Part shown: piece after piece, positions 58,838 to 64,000 of the stretch | Position numbering within the stretch: the stretch's first letter is position 1 | Layout: every line of letters starts with the position of its first letter | Source: Mortierella sp. BCC40632 | Lineage: Eukaryota > Mortierellomycota > Mortierellomycetes > Mortierellales > Mortierellaceae | Length of the DNA stretch: 64,000 bases | Direction of reading: 5' to 3' | Assembly (NCBI GenBank): GCA_011634665.1 | Contig: WAEK01000004.1 | Coordinates: 896,001-960,000 of the forward strand | Position numbers and translations under genes: made by a program | Notes under the pieces: generated by a model | Databases searched by the model: none | Told to the model about the DNA's origin: nothing | The model's input: the letters and a program-made list of their open reading frames with translations, nothing else

Positions 58838-59472
58838 GCTATGTAGCAGTCTCTTTGAACAAAGAGTTTAGGCCAATTAGATAGACAAGCGTAATAGAGA
58901 CATCTGAGTGGCTATTTTTTTTTTTTTTTTTAACCGTTGGAGGCCGACGAGTGACTTGCAAGTAGAGCACGAGCCTCGAAAAAGGTTAAAAGGACCTCCA
59001 CCCACATGGACTGTGCTCCATTCCGCATCCCAAACGACCCATTCCATTCCATTAAGCAGCATTGCCTTCCACAGTCGCCACAAGATTGCGCTTCTCTCTC
59101 TCTCTCCCTCCTTTTTTTATTGATTTTCTGTTTTGTCTGTGAATCAGACCTGGTGTGTTGCCCACTGTATAGTAGCCTTTGAGGGAGGTTGTTGATTTAC
59201 ACCCTTTTTTTCTCTCTCTTTCCCAGGCCTTACTCTTCTCCTTCTACAACGCATTTTTCTCTGGCTTTTTTTTTTTTTTTTATTTTACTCGACGTGAACA
59301 GCCGTAAAACCTCACTAGCTTCGAAAGTGTTCCCAAAAGACTTCATTTGACCGCGCTCAGTCCGATCTCATCAGCGTCGGCTTCGGTTTTCGCAACCGCA
59401 GCGGTGCGGAAATATCGACAGAAACCAACAAAAAAAAAAAAAAAAAAAAAAAAAAGGGCGTGTGAGTTAATT
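58838..59472. promoter_or_regulatory. Intergenic/promoter of the carrier gene
   Basis: 635 bases with poly-T at about 58915-58931 and 59264-59281, a CT-rich tract near 59090-59120 and a poly-A at 59428-59455 shortly before the ATG at 59473. No gene seen. Confidence 0.4.
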
Positions 59473-59821
59473 ATGGCGGCAACGACAGTACCAGCAACTA
59501 AAGGACGAAATTATGGTCACGACGAATTCATGGGCCGCCATGCACAACCTGTCAAGGGTCAGTCATCTCCTCCGCTTTCACCCTCTCCTGCACCCGTCAT
59601 TCTCTCACCTGAACACGGTGCTGGGGGAACGCTCAAATCGAGCGTGGGAAACCAAGACAAACGATCGTTGAACTATGCGGTCCGAACCATGCTTGCTGGA
59701 GGCACTGCCGGAATTGCCGTAAGTCCCATTTTTGAAACTCAAAATTTATTGTGCACAGATCCGAAGAATATCGGCCTCACACTACTCTCCCCGTACCAAA
59801 TTTCTCAGCTATGAAGCCATG

Positions 59822-59858
<37 letters not shown>

Positions 59859-61217
59859 TTTCTTGCACCCTAACACCCTTACTCCCACTTTTGCTGTGTT
59901 TGCTAATGGACTTAGGCCAAAACCGCGATTGCCCCGTTTGACCGGATCAAGACCCTCTTCCAAGCAAGCCACCCCCAATACACGAAATACGCCGGTACTT
60001 TTTTTTTTTTTTTTTTTTTTCTCCAGGAAGTAGATCAGAACTGGGAAACAGTGGCCCTAGCTCCTCAGCCTAGTACTAACTAGCGCCTTCTGACTGTTTC
60101 TTTTGTCTGATAGGAACATTGACGGGCGTGTTCAGGGCAGGATGGGATATCCAAAAGACTGTTGGCTTGCGTGGCCTTTTCCAAGGAAACTTTGCTACTG
60201 TCCTACGGATCTTTCCCTATGCTGCCATCAAGTTCATGTCCTTTGAGCAATACCGTCATGTAGGTTGAACCCCTAAGGAGACACTAAACTCGGGATTTCT
60301 TTCTTCTTCTTCTTTTTTGTTGTTGTTGTTGCGAGACAGAATGTCCAAGGAAGGTACTAAACGAAACTTTTTTTTCTTGACCAACCGCATGTAGCTTTTA
60401 ATGCCAACGAGGAGAAGCGAGTCACCTTACAAGAAGTTGGTTGCAGGTTCCCTTGCTGGCAAGTTCACCTTCGATGAATAGTTTCAGGTCACAGAGACCT
60501 TTTGCCCACCTCCCCATCTTCCTTAGACTGAAGATCTCGACTAACCTCTGAATGAGCACTCATGTATGAATTGACGGTATAGGCGTCACGGCAGTATTTT
60601 TTACATACCCCCTGGATCTACTCCGAGTCCGGACTGCTTATGAAACGAATATTCCACGCTATCGGGATCTTGTTCGTCGAATCTACAACGAACCAGCCGC
60701 TCGGAAACACGGAAGCAACCACTTGTCTTCACCATGGATACCCACCTTCAAGATTGCCAATTTTTACCGAGGGTTCTTTTGCACGCTACTTGGTATGATC
60801 CCATACGCCGGAGTCGCCTTCTTTACTCACGATATTTTGCAGGATTACTGTCGTGACAACATTCCCTGGACAGTGATGCCCGTCCAACCTCAGCTGAGCA
60901 ATGTAGTCGCCGACGACGATGACCCTATTCGTCCAAAGTTACGTACTGTCGCAGAGCTGATGTGTGGAGGTATTGCTGGTGCGGCTTCCATGACGGCTGC
61001 ATATCCACTAGAGGTGATACGACGGAATATGCAGATTGCAGGAGCACTCAATCCAGATACGTTTGTAGGTATGTGGGATACCTGTAAAAAAGTCTATTTG
61101 ACGCGAGGATTCCGAGGTTTTTTTATTGGTCTGAGCATCGGGTACATGAAAGTAACGCCAATGATGGCGTGTTCATTTGCGTCGTATGAAAAAATGAAGT
61201 CGTGGTTAGCACTCTGA
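59473..61217 (+). CDS. LEU5: Mitochondrial carrier, Leu5/SLC25A42-like (coenzyme A transport)
   Basis: About 389 residues in five exons: 59473-59718, 59916-59994, 60114-60259, about 60394-60458 and 60583-61217. Three carrier signatures are visible: PFDRIKTLF (repeat 1, exon 2), [10 protein letters not shown] (repeat 2, exon 5) and [11 protein letters not shown] (repeat 3), with matching [20 protein letters not shown] and [11 protein letters not shown] segments. The order and the long loop with [19 protein letters not shown] point to the Leu5/Graves-disease-carrier branch that moves CoA or a precursor across the inner membrane. The N-terminal 70 residues are a Ser/Pro-rich extension. Intron 4 uses the donor GCAAGT: only GC-AG splicing joins AGSLAG to VTAVFFTYP in frame. 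Introns 1 and 2 carry poly-T runs of 32 and 20-plus bases. Substrate is inferred from family resemblance. Confidence 0.9.
59826..59857. repeat. 32-base poly-T in carrier intron 1
   Basis: Uninterrupted T run between exons 1 and 2, sense strand. Confidence 0.9.
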
Positions 61218-61487
61218 GAAAAGGCCAATAAAGCCCTCGAATTCAAATTCAGTTGGCTGTGGGCGAAGTTTCTGTAGAAGGAAGATTCTTTCATTCTTCT
61301 CTTGCAAGCTCCCCCCCCCCTTTTCATAGCTGTTTTCAAATCGACTGGACCCACTGTTTATTTATCTCTTCAAGTCTAGTTGGGAGTCTTAACATTTGGT
61401 CTTCCTGATGGTTTCCATGAGCCGCCAATGCTACTATTGATCCTGGTGCCACCACCGAAGCCTGCTATCTATTGTAAACTTGAAGGA

Positions 61488-62147
61488 ATGAAAAAAAAAA
61501 GATCTTTTTTACGTAATGGTCAGTGTCATCCAAAAGGGCCAATAGCGCAACCATACACTTCCTTGATGCTTTACCCACAAAACAGTGGAGGTCTACTGCC
61601 GCCCGGGTACGACAGTCCCGCAACGAGGCGAGTCGGATCTAAAAGATCGTTCTCATCGCTCACCTCCCTTCAAAAGAGAAGGTCGATGAGACATCAAGAG
61701 TGCTACACCATCCGGCTCCCGAAGGAGAGGGATGAGGGTCGTGGAGAAAATGGGCCTGTGCACCAGGGTCCATACTCATGTACCCGCAGAGCAAACCCGA
61801 GCCACAACGGATACAAGGCCAAGAGCGCCTCCGCTGCTACGAACGGAGAGGTCATAGAAGAGGCTGCAAACCCTCCCGTACCCAACGCCTTAACCCATCC
61901 ACCGAAGAGCATGGAACAAGCTCAATCTCTCGTGAGAAGTAGGTCCCAGACGGACGAGGTCATATGGAAAGGAAACCCTTCATGGACCCACGAGTCTGAC
62001 GGTGGACCGGCCAAGAGATGCGATATCGCAGAGCTCCGAGAGGCCTGTTGGCCCAAATCCCAAAAAACGCCTGAAAAAAATGGACCCAGCTCCATCACAT
62101 TCCAGGACCTGTACACAACGTCGCGCCTCCTCTCGAAGGTTGAATGA
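61488..62147 (+). CDS. Hypothetical ORF, doubtful
   Basis: 219 codons from the first ATG (the frame is open from 61380, where it would begin with TTG). Composition is Ser/Pro/Lys/Arg-rich and disordered, with stretches such as GNPSWTHESDGGPAKRCDIA and SSITFQDLYTTSRLLSKVE. It has no domain or family resemblance. For open length it is longer than nearby shadow ORFs, which is the only support. It could also be part of an untranslated region. Confidence 0.3.
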   Translation: MKKKRSFLRNGQCHPKGPIAQPYTSLMLYPQNSGGLLPPGYDSPATRRVGSKRSFSSLTSLQKRRSMRHQECYTIRLPKERDEGRGENGPVHQGPYSCTRRANPSHNGYKAKSASAATNGEVIEEAANPPVPNALTHPPKSMEQAQSLVRSRSQTDEVIWKGNPSWTHESDGGPAKRCDIAELREACWPKSQKTPEKNGPSSITFQDLYTTSRLLSKVE

Positions 62148-63157
62148 CTGGCTACCATTACCTTAAATTAGAACTGACACGGTGGTCGCTGGCATCGAGT
62201 AATGTGAGAGATGAGAGAAACAGAGCAATGGAGGACCTCTCACATTGTTTTTTTTTTTCTCTTTCTCTCACACACCCATATCTCTCGCTCGTCACTATGA
62301 CATAGAACTGTAGCAGTGTGAAGCAGAGCGTGGGAGCGGGAATGAGAATGAAGTGTGGAGAGAAGAAAGGAAAGGAAGGAAAGGAAGGGAGTGCTGTGCA
62401 CTAGTCCAATGGCGGCAAAAAAATATAGTCTAAATGACTCGTCACAAAGTCGGTCAGTCAGTCAATCCGTCAGCTAGCCAGACAGGCAGGCAGACAGACA
62501 GGCAGGCAGACAGACAGGCAGGCAGGCAGCCCTTTGCCTTGTGGAGAGAACAGTCTTTAGCAATCGCTACCACCATCCTCCTCATTTGCCCCTTCCTGCG
62601 GAATCAAGAAATTAGCGTGAATTGCCATGGTTTGGGCCTCATTTACCGACCAGTCTCAAGATGAACTATTCAGCATTAGGATAATAGTGAGCAATCAAAA
62701 TGGTCGACATTACAGTGGCCATCTCAGAAGAAGCATCAACACCTTTGCCAACGACTTTTTTTTTTTTTTTTTTTTTTTTTAGAGAGAGAGAGAAGCGAGG
62801 CGTTCTTCGACTGCCATATTTCACTTCTCTTTGACAAGCCAATTTTGTTCTCCATCTCGTTTTCCTCCTCTCTTCCTTCCCTCATTCTCTCCGCCCTATC
62901 CTTCTTCCTCCTCTTCCACCTCTTCATTCACCTCCACAACGGGAGCGACTAAAAAGGTGGCATGGCACGAGTCGTTGATCAGCCCTGAGGAAGAAGAGAA
63001 TCCTTACTCGCTCACGAGGAAAATATTCGCCCACAAAGATCCGCTCCAGAAAAGCTCGAAAGAGAAGGTTTGGATATCACTCATATTTAGGCTCAGGATA
63101 ATTAAGCTACAGAAAGTGTTGACGCAAAGTTGAAATAGACGAGGCGCTTCTTCGACA
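62148..63157. other. Intergenic with CAGA/CAGG tandem repeat
   Basis: Contains a CAGACAGGCAGG tandem repeat (62478-62529), GGAAA repeats near 62364-62391, poly-T (62757-62780) and, at the right, the 3' flank of Erg6. A plus ORF (62831-63133) with a Ser/Pro-rich start and ATKKVAWHESLISPEEEENP is unassigned. Confidence 0.4.
62478..62529. repeat. (CAGA/CAGG)n tandem repeat
   Basis: Tetranucleotide repeat with alternating CAGG and CAGA units. Confidence 0.9.
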
Positions 63158-64000
63158 TCATGCTACTGGCTTTCTTGCAACAAAAAGGAACATGGGGGTA
63201 AAGATTCCTTGTTGACCACTCTCAAGGATAGCATCCGCACCTTGTTGGAGAATCTCGCTCACTTTACTGCTACCAGGCGCCGCCAATCCAATCTTTTCCA
63301 ACAGTCGCACCATCCACGTAGTGATGGCACGTCCAGGAGTCGTTGTCCTGAGAACCGTACAGTAATCCCAAAAGGTGTTTGCAGTACGAATTTCTCCCGC
63401 CAAAGGATAGTACCACTTGATCCTATCCTCGTTCTGAGTTCTATCCTCTGCTCGTTCAACAATAAAACCGACATTTTGGAGGGCCTGGATACACTCTTGG
63501 ATGGTCACCAACTTGGAGACACCATTGCCAATCTCTATACCACGGACAATGCGTTGATGTTCAGGATTGGTGGGATCATACCTATCAGTCATCAGCCATT
63601 CATAGCACCCAAAGACTCCGCCTGGCTTCAGAACTCTGAAAGCCTCTCCATAAACACCCTCGAGACTCGACGCATGGACTGTGGCCTCAATAGCATAACA
63701 TCCATCAAAAGTACCATCTTGGAACGGCATCTTCATAAAGTCCCCCTTAATGAACTGACTCTTCTTGTCCAAATCCGCTAGGACTGCGTAACGTCTGGCG
63801 CGGTTGATCTGGTAATCATTGTTGTTTAGTCCTGTGATGTGTGCACCTGTAAAGTGCCCAATCTCGCGTGCGGGACCCCCAACCCCGGATCCAATGTCAA
63901 GAATTCGATGATGGGCCTGAACTTGCATATTCGCTGCGAGGTAGTGTTCATGTCGGGCGATCGCCTTTTGGAACGGCTCTCCAGGATGGAATCGACAAAA
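63158..64000 (-). CDS. ERG6: Sterol 24-C-methyltransferase Erg6 (C-terminal part, 5' end outside window)
   Basis: The minus frame is open from the window edge (codon starting at 64000) to the stop at 63158, 280 residues, with no intron seen. Erg6 transfers a methyl group from SAM to C24 of the sterol side chain in ergosterol-type synthesis, at the ER or lipid droplets. The segment starts FCRFHPGEPFQKAIARHEHY, followed by the SAM-binding loop ILDIGSGVGGPAREIGHFTG, the second motif KGDFMKMPFQDGTFDGCYAI, EATVHASSLEGVYGEAFRVL and KPGGVFGCYEWLMTDRYDP. The C-terminal SMT domain has IKWYYPLAGEIRTANTFWDY and ends FLFVARKPVA. The frame continues beyond the edge, so the ATG at 63928 is internal. Identification is firm. 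Confidence 0.95.
   Translation of the reverse strand, partial: FCRFHPGEPFQKAIARHEHYLAANMQVQAHHRILDIGSGVGGPAREIGHFTGAHITGLNNNDYQINRARRYAVLADLDKKSQFIKGDFMKMPFQDGTFDGCYAIEATVHASSLEGVYGEAFRVLKPGGVFGCYEWLMTDRYDPTNPEHQRIVRGIEIGNGVSKLVTIQECIQALQNVGFIVERAEDRTQNEDRIKWYYPLAGEIRTANTFWDYCTVLRTTTPGRAITTWMVRLLEKIGLAAPGSSKVSEILQQGADAILESGQQGIFTPMFLFVARKPVA

Noticed and set aside
61380..61487. N-terminal extension of the hypothetical ORF
   Set aside because: It would begin at TTG. No ATG exists before 61488 in that frame.
1..64000. tRNA or rRNA genes
   Set aside because: I scanned by eye for T-arm motifs (GGTTCGANTCC) and rRNA-like blocks and found none convincing. A tRNAscan-SE run would settle it.

Overview
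The window reads as nuclear DNA of a filamentous fungus, most likely an early-diverging Mucoromycota lineage such as Mortierellomycotina (Mortierella/Linnemannia-like). This rests on spliced genes with short GT-AG introns, core eukaryotic families, and families I associate with these fungi (a Fanzor relic, large RI-type LRR proteins, an M32 carboxypeptidase). Very long A/T homopolymers and CT/GA microsatellites lie between genes. Placement is by family recognition, not by a search.

Core block 1 (1-31.5 kb): the tail of an unknown gene; a PRL1/PLRG1 (Prp46) WD40 splicing factor (655-3028, +); an intronless CBM21/RVxF glycogen-targeting PP1 subunit (6882-8837, -); a long non-coding low-complexity stretch (8.8-18.3 kb); a METTL26/UPF0585-type methyltransferase (18327-19312, -); a short TRIP4/Rqt4 zinc-finger protein (20723-22014, +) convergent with a C9orf85/DUF2039 protein (22174-23019, -); an M32 carboxypeptidase (24583-26483, +); and a TOK-type two-pore outward rectifier K+ channel (27461-31455, +).

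Accessory block (32-51.5 kb): a 1147-residue protein ending in about 18.5 in-register 28-residue LRRs; three decayed copies (38-40.4, 41.5-43.6 and 46.4-48.3 kb) of one multi-exon family with a D...ExK motif like PD-(D/E)XK nucleases; a decayed Fanzor (eukaryotic TnpB-like RNA-guided nuclease) at 48.75-50.3 kb; two direct copies of a LINE-like 3' end (44.26-45.04 and 50.37-51.13 kb) bracketing about 5.3 kb that holds the Fanzor and one nuclease-family relic; and various unassigned coding fragments. This is a degenerate mobile-element island.

Core block 2 (52-64 kb): an SR-type RRM plus two-zinc-knuckle splicing protein (52092-53965, +); a relic-bearing gap; a small secreted cysteine-rich protein (56378-56638, +); a mitochondrial DUF2358/C6orf136-like protein (57441-58837, +); a Leu5/SLC25A42-like mitochondrial carrier with a probable GC-AG intron (59473-61217, +); a doubtful ORF; and the C-terminal part of sterol C24-methyltransferase Erg6 running off the right edge (-).

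Exon borders were placed by reading splice sites and frames by eye. The most interesting items are the Fanzor relic, the three-copy nuclease-like family and the recently expanded LRR array.
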